Below are positions 42,881-51,197 of a stretch of DNA of 64,000 nucleotides, in pieces. Below the pieces are notes generated by a model. It worked only from the letters and a program-made list of their open reading frames with translations, did not search any database and was not told where the DNA came from. Location of the stretch: assembly GCF_001307155.1 (NCBI RefSeq), contig NZ_CP012830.1, positions 4,090,501 through 4,154,500 of the forward strand. The letters are read 5' to 3'. The DNA comes from Pseudomonas fluorescens. Lineage in GTDB: Bacteria > Pseudomonadota > Gammaproteobacteria > Pseudomonadales > Pseudomonadaceae. Position 1 is the stretch's first letter, and each line of letters starts with the position of its first letter. A program made the translations under genes and the position numbers.

Positions 42881-45124
42881 ATGAGCTTCGGCGCCGATGA
42901 AGAGATCCTTCAGGATTTCCTGGTTGAGGCCGGCGAGATTCTAGAGCAACTGTCCGAACAGCTGGTCGAGCTGGAAAGCCGACCCGATGATGCGGATTTG
43001 CTCAATGCAATTTTTCGCGGTTTTCACACTGTAAAAGGGGGCGCCGGCTTCCTCCAGCTCAATGAGCTGGTGGAGTGCTGTCACATCGCCGAGAACGTGT
43101 TCGACATCCTGCGCAAGGGTGAGCGTCGCGTCGACTCGGAACTGATGGACGTGGTTCTCGAAGCGCTGGACGCCGTGAACAGCATGTTCAGCGAAGTCCG
43201 CGAACGAGCACCGATCACTGCGGCTACACCGGAACTGCTGGCGGCTCTGGCCCGCCTGGCCGAGCCTCAAACAGCCGATGTGGCGCAACCAGTTGCAGAG
43301 GTGGTTGAAGCACCCGCCGCTGAAAGCGAATCGGGCGACATCACCGACAATGAATTCGAACTGCTGCTGGACTCGCTGAACGCGGTCAAGGCGCAAGCTG
43401 AGTCGGGGGCGCCTGTAGCCCCGGCACCTGAAGCGGCTGCCGGCAGCGATGAAATCACCGATGCCGAGTTCGAGTCGTTGCTCGACCAATTGCACGGCAA
43501 AGGCCAGTTCGCCCCTGATGCAGTGGCGGCAGCGCCTGCCGCACCGGCTGCCCCGAAAGCGGCAGGCGACAGCTCCGACATTACCGACGACGAATTCGAA
43601 GCACTGCTCGATCAGTTGCATGGCAAAGGCAACTTCGCCGTTGATGCCCTGGAATCGGCAATTGCTGCCGTTCCGGCACCTGCGGCACCTGTGGCTGCAG
43701 CCGTTGGTAGCGATCTGATCTCCGATCACGAGTTCGAATCGCTGCTCGACGAATTGCATGGCAAAGGCAAGTTCACGGAGGTTGGCACGGGTTCTGCTGC
43801 TTCTGTGGCGGCACCAGTTGCCAAGGCTGCAGCGCCAGCACCTGTGGCTAAAGCGCCCGAGCCAAAGGCTGAAACGCCGAAGCCTGCTGCCGCTGCTGCA
43901 CCGGCTCCCGCCCGCGCAGCGGCGTCACCGCCACCGGAAAAACCGGCCAGTGAAGCCGAGACCACCGTACGTGTGGATACCGCACGTCTCGACGAAATCA
44001 TGAACATGGTCGGCGAACTGGTACTGGTGCGTAACCGCTTGGTCCGTCTGGGGCTCAACAGCGGCGACGAAGCCATGTCCAAGGCCGTGTCGAACCTCGA
44101 CGTGGTCACGGCCGACTTGCAGACCGCAGTGATGAAGACCCGGATGCAGCCGATCAAGAAAGTCTTCGGGCGCTTCCCGCGCCTGGTTCGCGACCTCGCG
44201 CGCCAGTTGAAGAAAGAGATCAACCTGGAGCTGGTCGGTGAAGAAACCGACCTCGACAAGAACCTTGTCGAGGCTCTGGCCGACCCGCTGGTCCACTTGG
44301 TGCGTAACTCGGTCGACCACGGTATCGAAGAACCGGCTGATCGTGAGGCGATGGGCAAGCCTCGCAGCGGCAAAGTGATTCTGTCCGCAGAGCAGGAAGG
44401 CGATCACATCCTGCTGTCCATCTCTGATGATGGCAAGGGCATGGACGCTGATGTTCTGCGCGGTATCGCCGTGAAGAAAGGCTTGATGGACAAGGATGCG
44501 GCGGACCGTCTCAGCGAGTCCGACTGCTTCAACCTGATCTTCGCGCCGGGTTTCTCGACCAAAACCGAGATCTCCGACGTGTCCGGTCGTGGCGTGGGCA
44601 TGGACGTGGTGAAAACCAAGATCGCCCAGCTCAACGGCACCATCAATATCTACTCGACCAAGGGCAAAGGCTCGAAGATCGTCATCAAGGTCCCGTTGAC
44701 CCTGGCGATCATGCCGACGCTGATGGTCATGCTCGGCAACCAGGCCTTTGCTTTCCCGCTGGTCAACGTCAACGAGATTTTCCATCTCGACCTGTCGCGC
44801 ACCAACGTGGTCGACGGTCAGGAAGTGGTGATCGTACGGGACAAGGCGCTGCCACTGTTCTACCTCAAACGCTGGCTGGTCAGCTCCGCCGCTCACGAAG
44901 AGCAGCGTGAAGGCCATGTGGTGATCCTTTCAGTGGGCACTCAGCGGATTGGCTTCGTCGTCGATCAGCTGGTGGGCCAGGAAGAAGTGGTCATCAAGCC
45001 ATTGGGCAAAATGCTTCAGGGAACCCCGGGCATGTCCGGCGCCACCATTACCGGTGACGGTCGCATCGCCTTGATTCTCGATGTTCCGAGCATGCTCAAG
45101 CGTTACGCCGCACGGCGTATTTGA
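42881..45124 (+). CDS. cheA: Chemotaxis histidine kinase CheA
   Basis: CheA (747 aa) is the kinase of the main chemotaxis array. The P1 domain has phospho-His49 (FRGFHTVKGGAGF). In place of a normal P2 there is a linker of about residues 140-350 with four copies of an acidic repeat (D-I-T-D-x-E-F-E-x-L-L-D-x-L-H-G-K-G), starting near 153, 191, 233 and 278. Dimerisation (P3), the ATPase domain with N box (LVHLVRNSVDHGIEEP) and the CheW-like P5 domain follow. An Ala/Pro-rich stretch precedes P3. Confidence 0.97.
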   Translation: MSFGADEEILQDFLVEAGEILEQLSEQLVELESRPDDADLLNAIFRGFHTVKGGAGFLQLNELVECCHIAENVFDILRKGERRVDSELMDVVLEALDAVNSMFSEVRERAPITAATPELLAALARLAEPQTADVAQPVAEVVEAPAAESESGDITDNEFELLLDSLNAVKAQAESGAPVAPAPEAAAGSDEITDAEFESLLDQLHGKGQFAPDAVAAAPAAPAAPKAAGDSSDITDDEFEALLDQLHGKGNFAVDALESAIAAVPAPAAPVAAAVGSDLISDHEFESLLDELHGKGKFTEVGTGSAASVAAPVAKAAAPAPVAKAPEPKAETPKPAAAAAPAPARAAASPPPEKPASEAETTVRVDTARLDEIMNMVGELVLVRNRLVRLGLNSGDEAMSKAVSNLDVVTADLQTAVMKTRMQPIKKVFGRFPRLVRDLARQLKKEINLELVGEETDLDKNLVEALADPLVHLVRNSVDHGIEEPADREAMGKPRSGKVILSAEQEGDHILLSISDDGKGMDADVLRGIAVKKGLMDKDAADRLSESDCFNLIFAPGFSTKTEISDVSGRGVGMDVVKTKIAQLNGTINIYSTKGKGSKIVIKVPLTLAIMPTLMVMLGNQAFAFPLVNVNEIFHLDLSRTNVVDGQEVVIVRDKALPLFYLKRWLVSSAAHEEQREGHVVILSVGTQRIGFVVDQLVGQEEVVIKPLGKMLQGTPGMSGATITGDGRIALILDVPSMLKRYAARRI

Positions 45125-45130
45125 TTCTGG

Positions 45131-45158
45131 CGGAGCGGGGCGACTGAGCCTCGCTCCG
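45131..45158 (+). other. Hairpin between cheA and cheB
   Basis: GGAGCGGGGC (45132-45141) pairs with GCCTCGCTCC (45148-45157) with one G-U pair and a six-base loop. There is no T run, so it is more likely a stabilising or processing hairpin than a terminator. Confidence 0.45.
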
Positions 45159-45173
45159 TCTAACGGAGTGTTT

Positions 45174-46301
45174 ATGGCAGTCAAAGTCCTGGTGGTGGAT
45201 GATTCTGGTTTTTTCCGCCGCCGCGTCTCGGAAATTCTTTCAGCAGATCCGAGTATCCAGGTTGTCGGTACGGCGACCAACGGTAAAGAGGCGATCGATC
45301 AGGCCCTGGCCCTCAAGCCAGACGTGATCACCATGGACTACGAGATGCCGATGATGGATGGCATCACGGCGGTGCGGCACATCATGCAGCGCTGTCCTAC
45401 CCCGGTTTTGATGTTCTCCTCGCTGACGCACGAAGGCGCTCGGGTCACTCTCGATGCACTGGATGCCGGCGCGGTGGACTTCCTGCCGAAGAATTTCGAA
45501 GACATCTCGCGCAATCCCGAGAAGGTCAAGCAACTGCTGTGCGAAAAGGTCCACAGCATTTCGCGCAGTAACCGTCGTTTCAGCGCCTACAGCGCCCCGG
45601 CTCCAGCCGCCGCGCCAGCCCCGGCACCGGCACCTTCGAGTTTCGGCAGCAGTGCGCCTGCGCCTGTGCGTCCGGCCCCGACGCCGATTCCTGCGCGTGC
45701 GCCGGTTGCCAGCGCATCGTCGCCGGCCCCGAAACGCAAAGCCTACAAGCTGGTTGCCATTGGTACCTCAACCGGCGGCCCGGTTGCGTTACAACGGGTG
45801 CTGACACAGCTGCCGGCAAACTTCCCGGCGCCGATCGTGCTGATCCAGCACATGCCGGCGGCCTTCACCAAGGCTTTCGCCGAGCGTTTGGACAAGCTCT
45901 GCCGGATCAGCGTCAAGGAAGCCGAGGATGGTGACATCCTGCGTCCGGGCCTGGCCTTGCTGGCACCGGGTGGCAAGCAAATGATGATCGACGGCCGTGG
46001 CGCGGTGAAAATCCTCCCGGGTGACGAGCGTCTGAACTACAAGCCGTGCGTGGACATCACCTTCGGTTCAGCGGCCAAGTCCTACGGTGACAAAGTTCTG
46101 GCGGTAGTCCTTACCGGCATGGGCGCCGACGGTCGCGAAGGCGCGCGTCTGCTCAAGCAGGGCGGCAGCGCGGTCTGGGCCCAGGATGAAGCCAGTTGCG
46201 TGATCTACGGCATGCCGATGGCGATCGTCAAAGCCGATCTGGCTGACGCGATCTACGGCCTCGACGATATCGGCAAGCACCTGGCCGAGGCGTGCATCTG
46301 A
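45174..46301 (+). CDS. cheB: Chemotaxis methylesterase CheB
   Basis: CheB (375 aa) demethylates chemoreceptors. It has a receiver domain with Asp55 (VITMDYEMPMMDG), an Ala/Pro-rich linker at about residues 140-185, and the esterase domain with Ser in IGTSTGGPVAL, His in IQHMPAAFT and Asp in TGMGADGREG. ATG 45174 is used; the longer frame starts inside cheA. Its stop overlaps motC by one base. Confidence 0.97.
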   Translation: MAVKVLVVDDSGFFRRRVSEILSADPSIQVVGTATNGKEAIDQALALKPDVITMDYEMPMMDGITAVRHIMQRCPTPVLMFSSLTHEGARVTLDALDAGAVDFLPKNFEDISRNPEKVKQLLCEKVHSISRSNRRFSAYSAPAPAAAPAPAPAPSSFGSSAPAPVRPAPTPIPARAPVASASSPAPKRKAYKLVAIGTSTGGPVALQRVLTQLPANFPAPIVLIQHMPAAFTKAFAERLDKLCRISVKEAEDGDILRPGLALLAPGGKQMMIDGRGAVKILPGDERLNYKPCVDITFGSAAKSYGDKVLAVVLTGMGADGREGARLLKQGGSAVWAQDEASCVIYGMPMAIVKADLADAIYGLDDIGKHLAEACI

Positions 46302-47041
46302 TGGATGTTTTAAGCCTCATCGGGATCATCATGGCGTTCATCGCCATTATTGGTGGCAACTACCTGGAAGGCGGGCATCTCGGTGCCTTGGCCAATGGCC
46401 CGGCGGCACTGATCGTGCTCGGCGGGACCATTGGCGCTGCGTTGTTGCAGTCGCCGATGAGTGCCTTCAAGCGCGCCATGCAGATTCTTCGCTGGATCCT
46501 CTTTCCGCCTCGCGTCGACCTCGCCGGTGGTATCGACCGTGTGGTCAACTGGAGCCTCACCGCGCGCAAGGAAGGTTTGCTCGGGCTTGAAGGGGTAGCG
46601 GACAGCGAACCCGACAGCTACTCGCGCAAAGGCTTGCAGTTGCTGGTCGACGGCGCTGAACCCGAGTCGATTCGCAGCATCCTCGAAGTGGATTTCTACA
46701 CCCAGGAAAGCCGTGACATCGAAGCCGCCAAAGTCTTTGAAAGCATGGGCGGCTATGCGCCGACCATCGGTATCATCGGTGCGGTCATGGGCCTGATTCA
46801 TGTGATGGGCAACCTGGGTGATCCGTCGCAACTGGGCAGCGGCATTGCCGTGGCCTTCGTCGCGACCATCTACGGTGTGGCCAGCGCCAACCTGGTGTTG
46901 TTGCCGATTGCCAGCAAGCTCAAGTCCATCGCGTTGCGGCAGTCGCGTTATCGCGAAATGTTGCTGGAAGGCATTCTGTCGATCGCCGAAGGTGAAAACC
47001 CACGCTCCATCGAGTTGAAGCTTCAGGGCTTCATGGACTAA
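46301..47041 (+). CDS. motC: Flagellar stator protein MotC (MotA-like)
   Basis: MotC (246 aa) is the proton-channel partner of MotD. Four membrane helices are seen, with the cytoplasmic loop between the second and third. The signature GYAPTIGIIGAVMGLIHVMG is typical of this class. Position after cheB and before motD, as in P. aeruginosa, separates it from the main motAB pair. Confidence 0.96.
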   Translation: MDVLSLIGIIMAFIAIIGGNYLEGGHLGALANGPAALIVLGGTIGAALLQSPMSAFKRAMQILRWILFPPRVDLAGGIDRVVNWSLTARKEGLLGLEGVADSEPDSYSRKGLQLLVDGAEPESIRSILEVDFYTQESRDIEAAKVFESMGGYAPTIGIIGAVMGLIHVMGNLGDPSQLGSGIAVAFVATIYGVASANLVLLPIASKLKSIALRQSRYREMLLEGILSIAEGENPRSIELKLQGFMD

Positions 47042-47053
47042 GGGAATAACCTC

Positions 47054-47941
47054 ATGGCTCGTCGCCGTCAGCACGATGAACACGTCAACCACGAGCGCTG
47101 GCTGGTGTCCTACGCGGACTTCATCACACTGCTGTTTGCCTTTTTCGTGGTGATGTATTCCATCTCTTCGATCAACGAAGGCAAGTACAAGGAAATTTCC
47201 GAAGCGCTGGTCGGGGTCTTTACCAACTCTGACCGTGCCCTCAAGCCGATCCCCATTGGCGAAGAACGTCCGAAGACGGTTACCCCGGCCAAGCCGCTGG
47301 TCAAGGACAGCGAGCAGATCGATGCCGGCATCGCCCAGGCCAGCAAGGATCCGCTCAAGAGTATTGCCGATGACATCAGTGCGGCGTTTGGCGATTTGAT
47401 CAGTTCCAATCAGATGACCGTGCGTGGCAACGAGTTGTGGGTCGAGATCGAACTCAACTCCAGCCTGTTGTTCGGCAGCGGCGATGCGATGCCCAGCGAT
47501 ATCGCGTTCAACATCATCGACAAGGTCGCGGCGATTCTGAAGCCGTTCGACAACCCGATTCACGTTGAAGGCTTCACCGACGATCAACCGATCCGCACGG
47601 CGCAGTACCCGACCAACTGGGAACTGTCCTCGGCCCGCTCGGCGAGCATCGTGCGCATGCTCGCCATGCAGGGTGTCAACCCCGGGCGTCTGGCCTCGGT
47701 GGGTTACGGCGAGTTCCAGCCCGTGGCCAATAACGCGACCGCCGAAGGGCGTGCGCGTAACCGGCGCGTGGTGTTGGTGGTGTCGCGCAATCTCGATGTA
47801 CGCCGCAGCCTGACCGGTACCGGAACCGCTAATGCAAAACCGGACGCCGCGTTGAAGCGTGCTGGCACACAAACTGCACCGACGACTGTCAAGTCGCCGG
47901 GACACGAGAGTGCCGTCAATTCTCCGTCACCCGGCTTATAA
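47054..47941 (+). CDS. motD: Flagellar stator protein MotD (MotB-like)
   Basis: MotD (295 aa) anchors the stator to peptidoglycan. One membrane helix contains the proton-binding Asp22 (WLVSYADFITLLFAFFVVMY). The OmpA-like domain is at about residues 130-250 (GFTDDQPIRTAQYPTNWELS). The C-terminal tail of about 40 residues is disordered. Confidence 0.96.
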   Translation: MARRRQHDEHVNHERWLVSYADFITLLFAFFVVMYSISSINEGKYKEISEALVGVFTNSDRALKPIPIGEERPKTVTPAKPLVKDSEQIDAGIAQASKDPLKSIADDISAAFGDLISSNQMTVRGNELWVEIELNSSLLFGSGDAMPSDIAFNIIDKVAAILKPFDNPIHVEGFTDDQPIRTAQYPTNWELSSARSASIVRMLAMQGVNPGRLASVGYGEFQPVANNATAEGRARNRRVVLVVSRNLDVRRSLTGTGTANAKPDAALKRAGTQTAPTTVKSPGHESAVNSPSPGL

Positions 47942-47991
47942 CGTTGAGCTATTTCTCGGTTGTATTGATTCGACCGGGAGGAACAATCTGA

Positions 47992-48780
47992 ATGAGAGTC
48001 TGGGCAGTCGCCAATCAAAAGGGTGGTGTCGGTAAAACCACTTCCTCCATCGCTTTAGCCGGTTTGCTGGCTGAGGCGGGCAAGCGCGTGGTTGTGGTCG
48101 ATCTCGACCCACACGGCTCTATGACCAGCTACTTCGGTTACGACCCCGACAGCCTGGAACACAGCAGCTACGACCTGTTTCTGCACAAGGGCAGCGTGCC
48201 GCAAGGCTTGCCCGGGCAGCTGTTGCTGCCGACCAGCGACGAGCGTATTTCCCTGTTGCCGTCGAGCACCGCGCTCGCCACCCTCGAGCGCCAGTCGCCG
48301 GGGCAGAGTGGCCTGGGCCTGGTGATCGCCAAGAGCCTGGCGCAATTGTGGCAGGACTTCGATTACGCGTTGATCGACAGCCCACCGTTGCTTGGCGTGC
48401 TGATGGTCAATGCCTTGGCGGCCAGCCAGCAGTTGGTGATCCCGGTGCAGACCGAGCACCTTGCAGTGAAAGGTCTGGAGCGCATGGTCAACACCTTGGC
48501 GATGATCAACCGTTCGCGTAAACAAGCGCTGCCGTTCAGCATCGTGCCGACCCTGTTCGATCGTCGCACCCAAGCCTCGCTGGGAACCTTGCGGGTGCTG
48601 CGCGACATGTACCCGGAAGAAATCTGGCAAGGCTACATCCCGGTCGATACCCGACTGCGTGATGCCAGCCGTGCCGGCCTGACCCCTTCGCAGTTCGACG
48701 GCAAGAGCCGTGGAGTGCTGGCGTACCGCGCACTGCTCAAGCATTTGCTGGCGCAGCAACTTGTTCCGCAGGTGGCTTGA
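47992..48780 (+). CDS. parC: ParA-like ATPase ParC, polar array placement
   Basis: This 262-aa ParA/MinD-type ATPase has Walker A KGGVGKTTSSIALAGLL and the switch region VDLDPHGSMTSYFG. In Vibrio the equivalent ParC recruits ParP and CheA arrays to the pole. The gene order cheA-cheB-motCD-parC-parP-cheW is the same. The symbol is shared with the topoisomerase subunit, to which this is unrelated. Confidence 0.9.
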   Translation: MRVWAVANQKGGVGKTTSSIALAGLLAEAGKRVVVVDLDPHGSMTSYFGYDPDSLEHSSYDLFLHKGSVPQGLPGQLLLPTSDERISLLPSSTALATLERQSPGQSGLGLVIAKSLAQLWQDFDYALIDSPPLLGVLMVNALAASQQLVIPVQTEHLAVKGLERMVNTLAMINRSRKQALPFSIVPTLFDRRTQASLGTLRVLRDMYPEEIWQGYIPVDTRLRDASRAGLTPSQFDGKSRGVLAYRALLKHLLAQQLVPQVA

Positions 48781-48813
48781 GGTGAATCTTTTCTCTGCCG
48801 GGATGGGGTGCCA

Positions 48814-49710
48814 ATGAACCGGCCAGTAAAAATTACCAGCCGACCACAACTGGCGTTGCAGTCCTATCTGGATGCGTTGTTGCAAGACGCGACCGAGGAG
48901 TTGCCGTCAGAAGTCGAGGTATTGCCCGAGGTTGTAGAAGTCGTCGAGGTCGTTGAAGCCATTGAGGCGCAAGGCGCACTGGACGAGTTCCAGGCTGCAG
49001 TGCTCGAAGAGCAGGCTCGCGATGCACAAAAGCCCGTGGTTGCGCCTCCCGTTGTAGCTCCGGTTGCCGAGGCGCCCGTTGTCGTGCCGGTACTGGAAGC
49101 ACCTGTACCGATACTGGCGCCGGTTTCAACGGTCGCCCCCTTGCTCAAAGCGCTGGTCGAGCCGGTGGTTGAAGTCCATCTGCCGCCGAGCAACACGCCA
49201 CCGCCGGTGGTCGGCGATGACCGGCCAAGCTGGGCTGCCGAACCGTTTGAATGCCTGTTGTTCGACGTCGCCGGTTTGACCCTGGCCGTACCGCTGGTGT
49301 GCCTCGGTTCGATTTACTCGTTGGCCGGTCATGAGCTGACGCCATTGTTCGGCCAGCCGGAATGGTTCCTCGGGATCCTGCCAAGTCAGGCCGGCAACCT
49401 GAAGGTGCTGGATACCGCGCGCTGGGTCATGCCCGATCGTTATCGCGATGACTTCCGCCAGGGCCTGCAATACGTAATCTCGGTTCAGGGTTATGAGTGG
49501 GGGCTGGCGGTGCATCAGGTCAGCCGCTCGTTGCGCCTGGACCCGAACGAAATCAAATGGCGCAGCCATCGGGGTCAACGGCCATGGCTGGCCGGGACGG
49601 TGATCGAGCACATGTGTGCGTTGCTGGATGTCTCGGAGCTGGCGGAGTTGATCGCCAGCGGTGGTGCCAAGCACATGGGCGGCGGTAAGCCGGCCCACAA
49701 ACCTACATAA
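48814..49710 (+). CDS. parP: CheW-domain protein ParP
   Basis: ParP (298 aa) links ParC to the chemotaxis array. The first 145 residues are low-complexity, rich in Val, Glu, Pro and Ala, and the CheW-like domain is C-terminal (ECLLFDVAGLTLAVPLVCLG). The ATG at 48814 has GGGG six bases before it; a GTG at 48808 is possible. It is between parC and cheW. Confidence 0.88.
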   Translation: MNRPVKITSRPQLALQSYLDALLQDATEELPSEVEVLPEVVEVVEVVEAIEAQGALDEFQAAVLEEQARDAQKPVVAPPVVAPVAEAPVVVPVLEAPVPILAPVSTVAPLLKALVEPVVEVHLPPSNTPPPVVGDDRPSWAAEPFECLLFDVAGLTLAVPLVCLGSIYSLAGHELTPLFGQPEWFLGILPSQAGNLKVLDTARWVMPDRYRDDFRQGLQYVISVQGYEWGLAVHQVSRSLRLDPNEIKWRSHRGQRPWLAGTVIEHMCALLDVSELAELIASGGAKHMGGGKPAHKPT

Positions 49711-49786
49711 CAAGCAGCTGGCCGCATACACAGTGCGGCCGGGCAGAACACACACCGCCACAGGCGGTTTTTCGAGGGGTCAGGGT

Positions 49787-50272
49787 ATGAATGATAAGGC
49801 GTCGTCTGCAAAGGGTTCCGAAGATCCGATCCTGCAATGGGTAACCTTCAAGCTGGACAATGAAACCTACGGCATCAACGTGATGCGTGTTCAGGAAGTC
49901 CTGCGCTACACCGAAATCGCTCCGGTTCCGGGTGCGCCAAGCTACGTGCTGGGCATCATCAACCTGCGCGGCAATGTGGTGACCGTGATCGACACCCGCC
50001 AGCGCTTTGGCCTGGGCACCGTCGAAGTCAGCGACAACACCCGCATCGTGATCATCGAAGCCGACAAGCAAGTGGTCGGGATCATGGTCGACAGCGTGGC
50101 CGAAGTGGTTTACCTGCGTCAGTCCGAGATCGAAACCGCGCCTAACGTCGGTAACGAAGAATCCGCCAAGTTCATCCAGGGCGTGTGCAACAAGAACAAC
50201 GAGTTGCTGATCCTGGTCGAGCTGGACAAAATGATGAGCGAAGAAGAGTGGTCGGAACTGGAGAGTATCTGA
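49787..50272 (+). CDS. cheW: Chemotaxis coupling protein CheW
   Basis: CheW (161 aa) couples receptors to CheA. The fold is clear from LQWVTFKLDNETYGINVMRV and APSYVLGIINLRGNVVTVID. The ATG at 49787 follows GAGGGG; the frame is open upstream but not CheW-like. Confidence 0.97.
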   Translation: MNDKASSAKGSEDPILQWVTFKLDNETYGINVMRVQEVLRYTEIAPVPGAPSYVLGIINLRGNVVTVIDTRQRFGLGTVEVSDNTRIVIIEADKQVVGIMVDSVAEVVYLRQSEIETAPNVGNEESAKFIQGVCNKNNELLILVELDKMMSEEEWSELESI

Positions 50273-50665
50273 TTGATTCTCGAGGTTGCTGTCATAGTAC
50301 TGGGGTTCCTGTGGGTAGGGACCCTGGCGATGTTCCTGGCTTACACGCGCAAGCAGCGAGAGCTGGCAGCGCTGCAAGCCCAGGGCAATGCGTTGCGCGA
50401 TCAACGCATCAAGGACCTGGCCAAGCGTGTCGACGACTACCAGAACGGTAACGTGCGCATGGGTGAAGACCTGCATGAACTGCGTGCGGTGGTCGGCCCC
50501 TTGCCGGACAAGCTGGCCCAGCTTGAGCAGCGTGACCCGTCGAGCCTGTCATTCGCCCAGGCAGCCCGCCTGGTGGGAATGGGCGCCAGCGTCGACGAAT
50601 TGACCCAGTCCTGCGGCCTGACCCAGGCAGAGGCCGAGTTGATGAGCAAGTTGCACAAGAACTGA
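50273..50665 (+). CDS. DUF2802 protein downstream of cheW
   Basis: A 130-aa protein with one N-terminal membrane helix (LEVAVIVLGFLWVGTLAMFL), a coiled-coil stretch and a C-terminal DUF2802 segment resembling a helix-turn-helix (FAQAARLVGMGASVDELTQS). It starts with TTG directly after the cheW stop, so it is translated with cheW. Its role is unknown; its constant place in polar-flagellate chemotaxis clusters suggests a link to array placement. Confidence 0.8.
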   Translation: MILEVAVIVLGFLWVGTLAMFLAYTRKQRELAALQAQGNALRDQRIKDLAKRVDDYQNGNVRMGEDLHELRAVVGPLPDKLAQLEQRDPSSLSFAQAARLVGMGASVDELTQSCGLTQAEAELMSKLHKN

Positions 50666-50700
50666 TAGCGACTGCGCGAGTCTGCCGACGGATGAACAAT

Positions 50701-50844
50701 TGTGGCGAGGGAGCTTGCTCCCGCTGGGCTGCGAAGCAGCCCTGAAACCCACAATTACATTCTTCCAGATAGATTCCGTCAGCTTTTTTACGACTGCTGC
50801 GCCCGAGCTCGAACCGGTCGGCGGGAGCAAGCTCCCTCGCCACA
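50701..50844. repeat. REP doublet (REPIN-like), copy 2
   Basis: Inverted units at 50701-50742 and about 50805-50844 share the core GTGGCGAGGGAGCTTGCTCC with the copies at 667 and 61986. It separates the convergent cheW-DUF2802 genes and the minus-strand pair that follows. Confidence 0.85.
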
Positions 50845-50867
50845 GTGAGCTTGCAACAGCTGCTTGA

Positions 50868-51197
50868 TCAGTAATCATCCCCGCGTTCTGTCACATCCCG
50901 CTCCACTATCGTCTCCTCAGAACCATGCCCTTGCGGAAACTTGCCCTTGAGTTTCCAGGCAAACGCAATGATCTCGGCAATCGTGCGATAGAGCTCTTCA
51001 GGGATGCTTTCACCCAACTCCATCCTCGCCAGCAACTTCACCAGCTCGGCATTCTCATAAATCGGCACTTCATAGTCGCGGGCGATCTTCAGAATCGCTT
51101 CGGCCAGTTCGTCATCGCCTTTGGCTGTGAGCGTCGGGGCATGGCTGCCGTCGTATTTGAGGGCGATGGCCTGGCGCGGTGGCGTGTGGTTGTTCAT
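50868..51197 (-). CDS. FlhB C-terminal-domain homologue (FhlB-like)
   Basis: This 109-aa protein resembles the cytoplasmic half of FlhB (AIALKYDGSHAPTLTAKGDD, then VKLLARMELGESIPEELYRT). It lacks the membrane part and the NPTH cleavage motif. Similar short proteins are called FhlB or FlhX in other bacteria. It starts with an ATG that overlaps the stop of the FliK-like gene, so the two are co-translated. Its role in export switching is not proven. Confidence 0.8.
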   Translation of the reverse strand: MNNHTPPRQAIALKYDGSHAPTLTAKGDDELAEAILKIARDYEVPIYENAELVKLLARMELGESIPEELYRTIAEIIAFAWKLKGKFPQGHGSEETIVERDVTERGDDY

